From the NCBI GenBank assembly GCA_028710415.1, contig JAQTUE010000007.1, forward strand, positions 124,001 through 188,000: a DNA stretch of 64,000 bases, written 5' to 3'. The first letter of the stretch is position 1. Every line of letters begins with the position of its first letter. Shown piece by piece: positions 53,818 to 62,254 of the stretch. Origin of the DNA: Paludibacter sp. (lineage in GTDB: Bacteria > Bacteroidota > Bacteroidia > Bacteroidales > Paludibacteraceae). The notes under the pieces are model-generated. The model was not told where the DNA came from. It saw nothing but the letters and a program-made list of their open reading frames with translations, and ran no database searches. The position numbers and the translations under genes were made by a program.

Positions 53818-54923
53818 AGAAATTTATGTATATAACTGCATCCATACTGGCCCTGTTTTCGATAGCCACAGTATTCACAATAAATCAGGTACAGTTCGGC
53901 AAACTACCCTCAGGAGAAAGGCTGGAACGTATTAAAAAGTCACCAAATTACAAGGACGGTTCCTTCCAAAACCAAAGCATTACGCCGGTAATGGCAGAAG
54001 ATGTGAGTTATTTATCTGTTGGCAAAGAAATGCTGTTCAGCAAAAAGGAAAGAGTGACTCCTGAAGATTCAATACCTGCAACAAAGATTAACCTGAAACA
54101 GTTGGACAGATCCAAAGACATCCTGGTATGGTTTGGACATTCTTCTTATTTTATGCAGATTGATGGGAAAAGGATATTGGTGGATCCTGTTTTAAGTGGC
54201 AGCGCTTCCCCATTTTCATTTGCTGTAAAGGCATTTAAAGGAACAAACCGCTATACTGCCGACGACATCCCTGAGATTGATTATCTGTTCATATCACATG
54301 ACCATTGGGATCATTTGGATTATGAAACCGTCCTGAAATTAAAACCTAAAGTAAAAAAAGTGATTTGCGGTCTGGGTGTAGGCGAAGATTTTGAGTACTG
54401 GGGCTATGACAAGAACTCGATCATTGAAATGGACTGGAATGAACAGGCCCAGTTGGACAGCGGCTTTATTGCAAATGTTCTCCCTGCAAGACACTTTTCA
54501 GGACGTGGGTTGACACGGAATAAGACCCTATGGGTTTCATTTGTACTGCAGACACCCACCATGAAGATATTCATGGGCGGTGATGGCGGTTACGATAAGC
54601 ACTTTGCAGAAATTGGTAAAAAGTTTGGATCCATTGATTTAGCCATACTTGAAAATGGTCAATACAATAAAAACTGGAGATACATTCACATGTTGCCCGG
54701 AGAACAGCTAAAAGCATTCCATGATTTAAATGCTAAAAGGCTATTTGCAGTACACTCATCGAAATTTGCACTTGCCAACCACTCCTGGGATGAACCATTA
54801 ATCAGTATTACGGCTGCATGCAGGAAAAACAATGTCGCTCTGATCACCCCAATGATAGGTGAACAGGTAAACCTGAAGGACAGTACCCAGAAGTTTAACG
54901 AATGGTGGAAAGGGGTAAATTAA
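53814..54923 (+). CDS. MBL-fold metallo-hydrolase, NAPE-PLD/UlaG-like
   Basis: A 369-aa protein with an N-terminal hydrophobic segment (about 5-25), so membrane-anchored or exported. The metal-binding motif SHDHWDHLD (161-169, ligands H162, H164, D166, H167) is preceded by LVWFGHSSYFMQIDGKRILVDPV. Downstream ligands fall in PARHFSGRG, MGGDGGYD and FAVHSSKFALANH. This arrangement is shared with N-acyl-phosphatidylethanolamine phospholipase D-like and UlaG-like hydrolases. A phosphodiesterase acting on lipids or an organophosphate is plausible. Coupled to the preceding Rossmann protein. Confidence 0.85.
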   Translation: MKKFMYITASILALFSIATVFTINQVQFGKLPSGERLERIKKSPNYKDGSFQNQSITPVMAEDVSYLSVGKEMLFSKKERVTPEDSIPATKINLKQLDRSKDILVWFGHSSYFMQIDGKRILVDPVLSGSASPFSFAVKAFKGTNRYTADDIPEIDYLFISHDHWDHLDYETVLKLKPKVKKVICGLGVGEDFEYWGYDKNSIIEMDWNEQAQLDSGFIANVLPARHFSGRGLTRNKTLWVSFVLQTPTMKIFMGGDGGYDKHFAEIGKKFGSIDLAILENGQYNKNWRYIHMLPGEQLKAFHDLNAKRLFAVHSSKFALANHSWDEPLISITAACRKNNVALITPMIGEQVNLKDSTQKFNEWWKGVN

Positions 54924-55362
54924 TACCATAAGATTCCCGAAATGTGGGTTTCAAGAGTAACATCTTCTTGTATCGTTTGTTTCTCATAATAAGACTGCTC
55001 TCAATGACTAATAATTTTAAGCAATTCTACCCAACAATACTCAATTTGTGAGGAAGTTCCTCACAAATTGGATATCGTTGATAAAATAATCTCATATAGC
55101 TGAGATTGGATCGACTAAAACCTTTGCCATGTACTTGTGATAAATCTTTAGATAAGTTTTCAAGCAACGCTTTGCCATACTTCGCTTTAATGTTGCCTCC
55201 CTGTTCAAATTCAACGATATATTGCCCAATTTTCCAATAGGTATCCACCATATTTGAATTTATGGCCTGTATCGCTTTACGTCGGCTGTTTGTATAAGTA
55301 TCAGAAATACAATTCAGTAAATTCAGATAGTTACTGTCCAATGATTCAGGTTTATTTTCCAT
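54924..55362 (-). pseudogene. Truncated and frameshifted DUF1016 (YhcG-like) nuclease gene
   Basis: The open part (55027-55362, 111 aa) is the DUF1016 N-terminal domain (…AYWKIGQYIVEFEQGG-like YWKIGQYIVEFEQGGN, GKGFSRSNLSYMRLFYQRYP, HKLS). After a frameshift the family sequence continues as WVELLKI in a second frame and SYYEKQTIQE in a third, ending near 54924. Complete proteins have about 340 residues with a C-terminal PD-(D/E)XK nuclease domain, which is missing here. Confidence 0.8.
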
Positions 55363-55462
55363 GATTTAATGAATTAATTGTTAGTACTCTATTTCTATTT
55401 TTCAGAACATGCTTATAAATGCACATTGAAGTTAAGAAATCAAACTTCTATAAAACAAATGG

Positions 55463-57529
55463 TTAGAACTCCCACTTCACCAGAAACCTCAAATCTGTTT
55501 TGCTATTTCCGGTTATTGTTTCATTACCACTGCCCAATGATTCCCGGTCATCGGCATAAACAGTCCGGGCAATCTTGAACCAGAAAGAGAGATGATTATT
55601 CAATTCGTATTTCAGGTTCAGGTAACACCGGCTCCCCAGGCCATAATACATGGGAATGGAAAAGGCATATAGGATATCCCGCTCATAGGAATAAATCCGA
55701 TTTTCATACTCCACTGCATCGAAAAACTGATATCTGAAATCAACTTTTAAAGGAATGCCTGTAAATTGATAACTGATATCCTGGTAGGCCATCAGGCCAT
55801 AGGTCCAGTCAGCTGTAGCCCGCCGGGATAGATTACCTTCCACTACATTCTTAAAACTGAAATTACCAATCGAATAAGCCAGGTTATAGCGTAAGTTTGT
55901 TTTTTGTACAGGCACTATTACAGGCATTACGGCTCCCGCATATGAAAGGTTGGTTTGCTTTTCCTCATACCTGAAGCGCCAATACATGGCAATATCCCGA
56001 TTTACAACATAATCAGCCTGAAGTAAATAATCTTTCCCTATGGAAGGTGCATCGATGCCATACTTAGGCCATGGAAACCGGTAACTGTCAGCATAAGCAG
56101 CAAACTTCCATTTGATGAAAGGATGCACTTCGATTCCAATATACAGGCCATTTTCATTGTTGATACGTGACGTTTCGGAAAAGGAGGATGCATAAAAGGT
56201 ATCGTATTCGGGGGAATAATAGCGGTGCAACACCACCAGGCTAACTTGCGATATTGGATTGAAATAACATCCGTTCAGTGTAGCCAATGCACCCTGATCC
56301 GACATAGCTGTTTCTCCAAACAGATTGAGTTTCTTCCAACGCAAACGATAAAAAGCACTTGCAGTAGTTTGTTTGTTACCTGAAAAATAAAAAGAATTAT
56401 ACACTGATTTGTCAGGAACTAACCTATTGTCCAACAAAGTATGAACGATAGTAGCCCCAACCTGAAAATTCAAGTAGGTATAAGTTGCATTCCCGCCAAT
56501 GATTTGTTGCTTCACAGTATGCTTTTTATTATGCTCAACTACAGAACGATGATAACCTGTCTTGATAATGGTTGGGAATGTTCCGGTTAGTGTATCCCCA
56601 TCGATCATTTTATTGGAATAAAAAGCTGTCAGGTCAAACTTACCCAATTGTATAGTTGCTCCCCCACCCCGAAAGAAATTATATTCATCGGTAGAACTGT
56701 ATTTCTTCAATCCAGAATTATGAGGGGTCACATTCAGGACATAGGACGATTTTCCCATTGAAAATTCAGGATGCAATACCAGTCCCTGACCGAAATTAGC
56801 CCTGAAATCTCCAACAACAATTGTCTTAAACTTACCAAAGTTATTGAACTGGGCATGAAATGAGTAAAAATCATATCCTTTATGAGTTGAACCCCAAAAC
56901 TGCTCCCCGGCATCCTTTTCAACAGTAATACCTGCCAGAATCCGGTCTTTGTAATGATACCGGTATTTCAGCGAATGATATAGTTGACTCCCTAAATAAT
57001 TCCCGGCATTGGTTTGTGGGAAATTTACATCTTCCTCCGGTAAAAACTGAAAGCCTTCTTTGGTTTCAAGTCCTCTATCCAGCCTGAAATACAATTCGTT
57101 CTTGCCGTATTTCAGCAAATCAATCCAATATATCCTTTTGTTTGTATTTAATGCTTCACCCACAAATACAAACGGGATCATACGCCTGATGTCGGTCATG
57201 TCCAGTCCTTCTATCAATTGAAGTTCATACTTGGTTTGCAGGGGACCGTATTGATAGACATAAGCCTGGATATTTTCAACCTGGATATCCGATAGAAAAG
57301 GGAGCCTTTCCAATTCTTCCCGGGTGGCCTGATTTAAGTTTATAGGATTCCTGGAACAGAACATCAGGTCCTCGTAGAAACTGTCGTAATCAATGGCTTC
57401 ATCACTTTCAGCAGATACCTGTTCAAAGATATCGGCAATGGTTTGTTCGGTAATGGTAACAACATCCTGTGCCCTTGCCAGACAAGGACAGAGAGACAGT
57501 AATGACAGATAAACAAACACGCGTTTCAC
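55463..57529 (-). CDS. Helix-hairpin-helix protein with C-terminal outer-membrane barrel
   Basis: A 688-aa exported protein with a signal peptide (about 1-20). Residues about 55-120 form tandem helix-hairpin-helix motifs (INLNQATREELERLPFL, then QLIEGLDMTDIRRMIPF), similar to the DNA-binding part of ComEA. From about 130 the protein is made of alternating beta strands and ends in VKWEF with terminal phenylalanine, as in outer-membrane barrels. Such proteins are widespread in Bacteroidota but uncharacterised. A periplasmic HhH unit on a barrel could bind DNA during uptake, or act in another way. It starts 30 bp after the PorV-like gene ends. Confidence 0.8.
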   Translation of the reverse strand: MKRVFVYLSLLSLCPCLARAQDVVTITEQTIADIFEQVSAESDEAIDYDSFYEDLMFCSRNPINLNQATREELERLPFLSDIQVENIQAYVYQYGPLQTKYELQLIEGLDMTDIRRMIPFVFVGEALNTNKRIYWIDLLKYGKNELYFRLDRGLETKEGFQFLPEEDVNFPQTNAGNYLGSQLYHSLKYRYHYKDRILAGITVEKDAGEQFWGSTHKGYDFYSFHAQFNNFGKFKTIVVGDFRANFGQGLVLHPEFSMGKSSYVLNVTPHNSGLKKYSSTDEYNFFRGGGATIQLGKFDLTAFYSNKMIDGDTLTGTFPTIIKTGYHRSVVEHNKKHTVKQQIIGGNATYTYLNFQVGATIVHTLLDNRLVPDKSVYNSFYFSGNKQTTASAFYRLRWKKLNLFGETAMSDQGALATLNGCYFNPISQVSLVVLHRYYSPEYDTFYASSFSETSRINNENGLYIGIEVHPFIKWKFAAYADSYRFPWPKYGIDAPSIGKDYLLQADYVVNRDIAMYWRFRYEEKQTNLSYAGAVMPVIVPVQKTNLRYNLAYSIGNFSFKNVVEGNLSRRATADWTYGLMAYQDISYQFTGIPLKVDFRYQFFDAVEYENRIYSYERDILYAFSIPMYYGLGSRCYLNLKYELNNHLSFWFKIARTVYADDRESLGSGNETITGNSKTDLRFLVKWEF

Positions 57530-57559
57530 AACGATTCAGGTAAAAGTGACTATCTATTT

Positions 57560-58372
57560 TCAAAACCTGTATTTCAGGACTGCCAGGGTATTTAAACCGA
57601 GGAGCGGATGCAGTTCACAATTCAAATCAATAATGAAGTCTCCTGTCTTAAATCCGACTCCCAGGCAGGGTATCAGATAACCGGAGCTATAGCCTCCAAG
57701 TTTAAAGACAAAGTTTTGTAACATTTGGTATTCAAACCCGGTAGCTACCCGGTAATTGCTGCTTACTTCCTTGTCAACCTGGGTGCGCCAGACAAAGTCC
57801 TTTGAAAAATAATACTCTGTGCCTATACTGAAAAGCGAAGGCAACCGTTTAATGACAAATTCAGTCTGAATATTGGTTTGGAAAGGGTTGAAGGTATTGA
57901 ATCCCAGACTAAAGTCAGGGGATAATTTGACAGACAAGCCCAGTTGTGGCAGAAATGCTCCGTGATAGGAATTTGAGGCTGAATAGAAAGCCGTATAGTA
58001 ATTGAACTGGACTGCCATGGCAAACTTATCGGAGAAATTACGTGCAAAGCCAATCCCTAAAAGCATTTCATGGTATAACGAATAACCGAAATGGGAGAAA
58101 GACAGGCCGGTATTCAGTAAAGCAGTAGGCAATGCAAACTGAATGCTCTTTGTGGATAATTCCTTAATTAAAAAACGATTTTCAACCTGTAATCCTAACT
58201 CTGGTTTGTCCGGGTAACCCAACATGGCTGGATTATTAAATGCACTCCAGGCATGGGTGTCAGCTACTGAAGTTGTAGCAATTGAAGAAGAGGATGGAAT
58301 GACGTTAGCTATCTGACCATGAAGAGCCTGACTAAACACAAGAATTGACAGCAGGAAAATGATATTCTTCAT
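57560..58372 (-). CDS. PorV/FadL-like outer-membrane barrel protein
   Basis: A 270-aa exported protein with a signal peptide (about 1-19, ending LHGQ). SVADTHAWSAFNNPAMLGY (about 36-54) resembles the A-x-N-P-A start of PorV/PorQ and FadL-like barrels. The rest is alternating beta strands, and the C-terminus KYRF ends in phenylalanine. It is co-transcribed with the downstream helix-hairpin-helix barrel protein (30 bp apart), so the two may work as an outer-membrane pair. Confidence 0.75.
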   Translation of the reverse strand: MKNIIFLLSILVFSQALHGQIANVIPSSSSIATTSVADTHAWSAFNNPAMLGYPDKPELGLQVENRFLIKELSTKSIQFALPTALLNTGLSFSHFGYSLYHEMLLGIGFARNFSDKFAMAVQFNYYTAFYSASNSYHGAFLPQLGLSVKLSPDFSLGFNTFNPFQTNIQTEFVIKRLPSLFSIGTEYYFSKDFVWRTQVDKEVSSNYRVATGFEYQMLQNFVFKLGGYSSGYLIPCLGVGFKTGDFIIDLNCELHPLLGLNTLAVLKYRF

Positions 58373-58550
58373 AAATCAACGTTTCTTTTGTACTAAAAAA
58401 TCCGTATACATGAGAGCAACCACCAGGAACTAAATCTTCAGAATAGAAATAATTTGGCTATTTATTATGTTTTACTTCAATATTTACACATTTGGAACAG
58501 ATATTGTAGTAGCGCATTTTATAAATAAAACTATTAATCTGGTTCACATT

Positions 58551-59159
58551 ATGATAAAGAAAGTGTTCATTTTTACCTGTATCTTATTGTCTGTTATATC
58601 AGATGATATTTTTGCACAAAAGCCTTATCAAAGCGTACCATTGGGAGACCCGATAGTGTGGATAGAAAAGAATGGAAAGGATACTATGTTCGTGGCGTAT
58701 CTCAGTGACCTGAATATCTATCCTGAAGAAAAATTCAAGAACAAAAAGCAGGAACAATTTTACTGGACCACGGTAAGAGATGTAAAGGCAACCCTTCCAT
58801 ATGCTAAATTGATAGCGTACGAATTAAACAAAACAAATAAGAAATTAGTTTTATTGCCTGATGATAAAGAGCGAAAAAAATACCTTTCGCAATACGAAAA
58901 AGAAGTATTGAAAAAATATGAACCAGAGTTGAAGAAGATGAATATAAATCAGGGGAAGATGCTGCTTAAGCTTATAGACCGGGAGTGTAATCAATCGCCT
59001 TATGAATTGATAAAAGCCTATCGGGGTACTTTTACTGCCTTTTTCTGGCAAGGTGTAGCACGGGTGTTCGGTTCTAATTTAAAAGCAGAATACGATGGCA
59101 GGGATAAAGATAAAATTGTAGAAAGAATTATTATCCTGGTAGAACAAAGCAGGCTCTGA
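58551..59159 (+). CDS. DUF4294 family protein
   Basis: A 202-aa exported protein with a signal peptide (about 1-23, ending IFAQ). The start at 58551 is chosen because the signal peptide begins there. DUF4294 features are FYWTTVRDVKATLPYAKLIAYELN (about 68-91), LIDREC and FTAFFWQGVARVFGSNLKAEYD near the C-terminus. It is common in Bacteroidota, with no known function. It ends at a strong terminator shared with the convergent gene. Confidence 0.88.
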   Translation: MIKKVFIFTCILLSVISDDIFAQKPYQSVPLGDPIVWIEKNGKDTMFVAYLSDLNIYPEEKFKNKKQEQFYWTTVRDVKATLPYAKLIAYELNKTNKKLVLLPDDKERKKYLSQYEKEVLKKYEPELKKMNINQGKMLLKLIDRECNQSPYELIKAYRGTFTAFFWQGVARVFGSNLKAEYDGRDKDKIVERIIILVEQSRL

Positions 59160-59188
59160 CAAGATACTATACAATTCCCTTCACACCT

Positions 59189-59241
59189 AAAAAAAGGTTT
59201 CCTGATAGCATGAATACTATGCTATCAGGAAACCTTTTTTA
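59189..59241. terminator. Bidirectional intrinsic terminator
   Basis: AAAAAAGGTTTCCTGATAGCAT pairs perfectly with its complement (59219-59240) around a 7-nt loop. A-runs and T-runs on both sides allow use by the convergent DUF4294 and 59253-59978 genes. Confidence 0.92.
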
Positions 59242-59252
59242 AAGTTATTTCT

Positions 59253-59978
59253 TTAGAGTGTCAAATCATCTGTTTTTGTCAGTACTTTTTCACCTTTCCG
59301 GTAATAATATACCAATCCATACGACTGACATCTCACTAATCTTGAATAAGGCCTTTCGTCCTTGTATTTTGCTTCTACCTGGTTCCAGATATCCAGTATT
59401 ATGGCATCCCCTTTTTCACGCAGGCTTACCACATCTTCCCAATTCCGGTTTGTAGTGTTTTGATGCAGCTTTTGGTTGGACTTATACTCTTTAAATATTT
59501 CGTAATGGACTTTTACTTTGGCAATTGTTGGATTGTAGATCGGTAAACCTCCGTTTCGCAAGCGTTCATTCTCTCCCTCGATAATACATTGTCCCCAGTG
59601 TAATAATGCTGCTTCTGTACTTAAATCAGGTACCGTGTGAATATTCTGGTCCAGGCTATAAAATAGCTTATGCTCCTTTTTAATATCCCCCCGGATTACA
59701 GATAGATTAAAGACTTGAATGAAATGGGAAATATAAAGGCGGGCGTTGTGTACGATTTGCTGGTAATGCTTGTTTGCCGAGACCTGGCTCTCAAGCATTT
59801 GTTGGTATTGAACCAGTTGTTTTTCAAAACCATTCAGATAGGTTTTAGCTTCATTGATTGTTTTGTAGGAAACTATCTGATCACCGTAATTTTGTTTGTC
59901 ATCCTGAAGGATTGCGGTACGTAATGCACGTAAACGGGCCTGGTCGGTATTGGGTAGTCTTCTATAGGGCATACGCAT
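59253..59978 (-). CDS. Conserved hypothetical protein, alpha-helical
   Basis: A 241-aa protein without signal peptide or membrane segment. It starts MRMPYRRLPNTDQARLRAL and has long amphipathic helices around 45-110 (NEAKTYLNGFEKQLVQYQQMLESQ). A segment NPTIAKVKVHYEIFKEYKS follows, and it ends …GLVYYYRKGEKVLTKTDDLTL. I do not recognise the family. It lies between a strong terminator and the polyprenyl synthase gene (38 bp away, same strand), so it may be co-transcribed with it. Confidence 0.7.
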   Translation of the reverse strand: MRMPYRRLPNTDQARLRALRTAILQDDKQNYGDQIVSYKTINEAKTYLNGFEKQLVQYQQMLESQVSANKHYQQIVHNARLYISHFIQVFNLSVIRGDIKKEHKLFYSLDQNIHTVPDLSTEAALLHWGQCIIEGENERLRNGGLPIYNPTIAKVKVHYEIFKEYKSNQKLHQNTTNRNWEDVVSLREKGDAIILDIWNQVEAKYKDERPYSRLVRCQSYGLVYYYRKGEKVLTKTDDLTL

Positions 59979-60015
59979 TCATGTTTTGAAGTAAATATGC
60001 CAACAAAGATAAAAA

Positions 60016-60993
60016 TTAATCTTGTCTGGACATTAATTTCTCAGCTAAATTTCTCAATTCTTGCTTATTATTCTCCAAAACAGATACTTTTTCCAGGTTT
60101 GCGATGGCCTTACTATAGAAAAACTGCATCTTGTCTTCGCAAATTGCCTTTACTCCTAGTTTATTATAAAGTGAAGTAACACTTTTTATTTTATCATTCT
60201 CCTGAAGTGGGTCGTTTATTTTAAGCCACTTTTGTAATTCTTCAGCATCATTGCCTGTTGCCAGTTCCAGGGCATGAATCAAGAGGTAGGTTTTTTTGTT
60301 ACAAAGGATATCGCCCCCTATTTTTTTCCCAAAAGTAGCTTCGTCTCCATATACATCCAGCAAATCATCCTTTAGTTGGAAAGCAAGCCCGATATTAATG
60401 CCAAAGTCATACAGGTTTTGTGCATCCTCCTCTCCTGCCCCACCAATCCAGGCACCTGTTTTCAGGGCACAACCCAACAATACGGCTGTTTTCAGGCGAA
60501 TCATTTCAAGATATTCTTCCCCTTTGACCACATCCCTTTGTTCAAAGTCAACATCATACTGCTGGCCTTCACATATTTCAGCGGCTGTCTGTGAGAATAA
60601 ATCCAATACGGGTTTTAAGTGCTTGATGGGAGTTTTTGCAATAAACTGGTAAGAAGCAATCTGCATGACATCCCCTGAGAGAATGGCAGTATTATCATCC
60701 CATTTTTTATGGACTGTCTGTTGCCCGCGACGCACATCGGCTTTGTCCATAATGTCATCGTGCAACAAGGTAAAGTTATGAAATATCTCCAGACCAAGAG
60801 CTGGTTGAATGGCAGGTTGTACATCCTCTGAATACAGGTTGCAGGCCATCAATGCCAAGGCAGGACGGATACGTTTCCCTCCCAAAGAAAGCACATACCC
60901 AATCGGTTCGTACAATCCCCTTGGTTCTTTACTCCAGCTGATCTGTTCTAATTCGGAAGTGACCAGTTGGGTTATTTCGTTGAATGATTTCAT
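60016..60993 (-). CDS. Polyprenyl diphosphate synthase
   Basis: A 325-aa soluble enzyme condensing isopentenyl diphosphate onto an allylic starter. The first aspartate-rich motif DDIMD is at 79-83 (LLHDDIMDKADVRRG) and the second is in LAFQLKDDLLDVYGD (about 196-210), with GGKRIRP near the N-terminus. It belongs to the all-trans (IspA/IspB) class. Chain length (geranylgeranyl, or octaprenyl for menaquinone) cannot be read directly. A menaquinone side chain is the likely end-use in Bacteroidales. Confidence 0.92.
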   Translation of the reverse strand: MKSFNEITQLVTSELEQISWSKEPRGLYEPIGYVLSLGGKRIRPALALMACNLYSEDVQPAIQPALGLEIFHNFTLLHDDIMDKADVRRGQQTVHKKWDDNTAILSGDVMQIASYQFIAKTPIKHLKPVLDLFSQTAAEICEGQQYDVDFEQRDVVKGEEYLEMIRLKTAVLLGCALKTGAWIGGAGEEDAQNLYDFGINIGLAFQLKDDLLDVYGDEATFGKKIGGDILCNKKTYLLIHALELATGNDAEELQKWLKINDPLQENDKIKSVTSLYNKLGVKAICEDKMQFFYSKAIANLEKVSVLENNKQELRNLAEKLMSRQD

Positions 60994-61051
60994 AACTTAT
61001 AGGTATGAGACATTTAATTCTTTATATTATTTTCCTGAATTCTAGTTTAGA

Positions 61052-61165
61052 CCAATTAACTAACGAAACGTATTGACTTCCTGCTTGCCGGATAAACGAG
61101 TCAACCAATTAACTAATTAACCAATTAACTTAATCAACCAATTAACCAATTAACTAATCAACTCA
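61052..61165. repeat. TTAATCAACC word array after ddl
   Basis: On the minus strand the words GTTGATTAGTTAATTGG and GTTGATTAAGTTAATTGG begin inside the ddl gene: the last two codons and stop (TTGATTAGTTAA gives L-I-S-stop) are array sequence. They continue to about 61095, with a further copy near 61052. Confidence 0.7.
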
Positions 61166-62130
61166 TTCTCAATAATCTCAGTCATAACATCCTGAATATT
61201 CAATCCTGCAGCTGCTACCTGTTGAGGAATAAAGCTGGTGGTGGTCATTCCGGGTGTGGTGTTTACTTCGAGCAAGTTGATCACTTCACCTTCTGAAATG
61301 ATATAATCAATCCTCACAATCCCTTTACAGCCCAGGATATCATAAATGGCTGATGTCAGTTTCTGTACTCTTTCGGTTAATGCAGGACTGATTCTGGCAG
61401 GCGTAATTTCCTGTACCTGCCCTTTGTATTTTGCATCATAATCGAAGAACTCATTCTCACTCACCACTTCAGTCACAGGCAGGACCTGTGCTTTGTTTTT
61501 GGTTTTATAGATACCACAGGTAATTTCCGTTCCTGACAGAAAGGCTTCTATCATCACTTCTTCACCTTCCGCAAATGCATTGGCAATAGCCGGTTGTACC
61601 TGTTCAATGCTTTTTACTTTCGTAACTCCAAAGCTGCTGCCCCCAACATTAGGCTTCACAAAACAGGGGAATCCGATCTTTTCAGCCACTTCTTCAGAAG
61701 TAACGGTTTGACCTGCCCGTAGTACCATTGATTCTGCTACTTTTACCCCAAAGCTTTTCAAATAGGTGTTACAGGTAAACTTGTTGAAGGTAAGTGCTGC
61801 TGATAATACCCCACAACAGGAATAGGGGATTCCTGATAGTTCAAAATAGCCTTGTAGTATGCCATTTTCCCCCGGGGTACCGTGGATAGTGATATAGGCA
61901 AAATCAAAAGTTGTCTTTACACCTTCACGGGTAAAACTAAAATCATTCTTATCGATGGCAATTTTCTCGGCATCCGGCCATTCCACCTGCCATACTTTTC
62001 CTACTATGGTCACAATGTAGATATTGTAACGCTCTTTGTCCATAAATGAGTAGAGCCCGGCTGCACTTTTAAGCGATACCACTACTTCCGATGAATCTCC
62101 ACCCGCTACGATGGCTATGTTCTTTTTCAT
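61150..62130 (-). CDS. ddl: D-alanine--D-alanine ligase
   Basis: A 326-aa cytosolic ATP-grasp enzyme making the D-Ala-D-Ala dipeptide of peptidoglycan. N-terminal IAIVAGGDSSE (about 5-15), then YITIHGTPGENGILQG, FPCFVKPNVGGSSFGVTKV (about 154-172) and GIVRIDYIISEGEVINLLEVNTTPGMT with the metal ligands of the active site. Typical of Bacteroidota Ddl in length. Its last codons coincide with a word array. A palindromic leader element lies 7 bp before its start codon. Confidence 0.95.
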   Translation of the reverse strand: MKKNIAIVAGGDSSEVVVSLKSAAGLYSFMDKERYNIYIVTIVGKVWQVEWPDAEKIAIDKNDFSFTREGVKTTFDFAYITIHGTPGENGILQGYFELSGIPYSCCGVLSAALTFNKFTCNTYLKSFGVKVAESMVLRAGQTVTSEEVAEKIGFPCFVKPNVGGSSFGVTKVKSIEQVQPAIANAFAEGEEVMIEAFLSGTEITCGIYKTKNKAQVLPVTEVVSENEFFDYDAKYKGQVQEITPARISPALTERVQKLTSAIYDILGCKGIVRIDYIISEGEVINLLEVNTTPGMTTTSFIPQQVAAAGLNIQDVMTEIIENELIS

Positions 62131-62136
62131 ATTGAA

Positions 62137-62250
62137 TGACCCCCAATTCCACCATGTGGTGGAAAGTTTAAATTATTATATCAAATTAATCGATTACTTT
62201 ATTATAACACATTAGAATCCCTCTTATTCCCCTTCAGGGGTTAGGGGTTC
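62137..62250. repeat. TGACCCCC leader element, copy 2
   Basis: A 114-bp element with TGACCCCC at the gene-proximal end followed by the palindrome TTCCACCatgtGGTGGAA. At the other end is the hairpin CCCCTTCAGGGG, then TTAGGGGTTC. The architecture and length match the element at 5713-5828, although the central palindrome differs. It occupies the whole gap between rluD and ddl. Confidence 0.6.
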
Positions 62251-62254
62251 TTCT

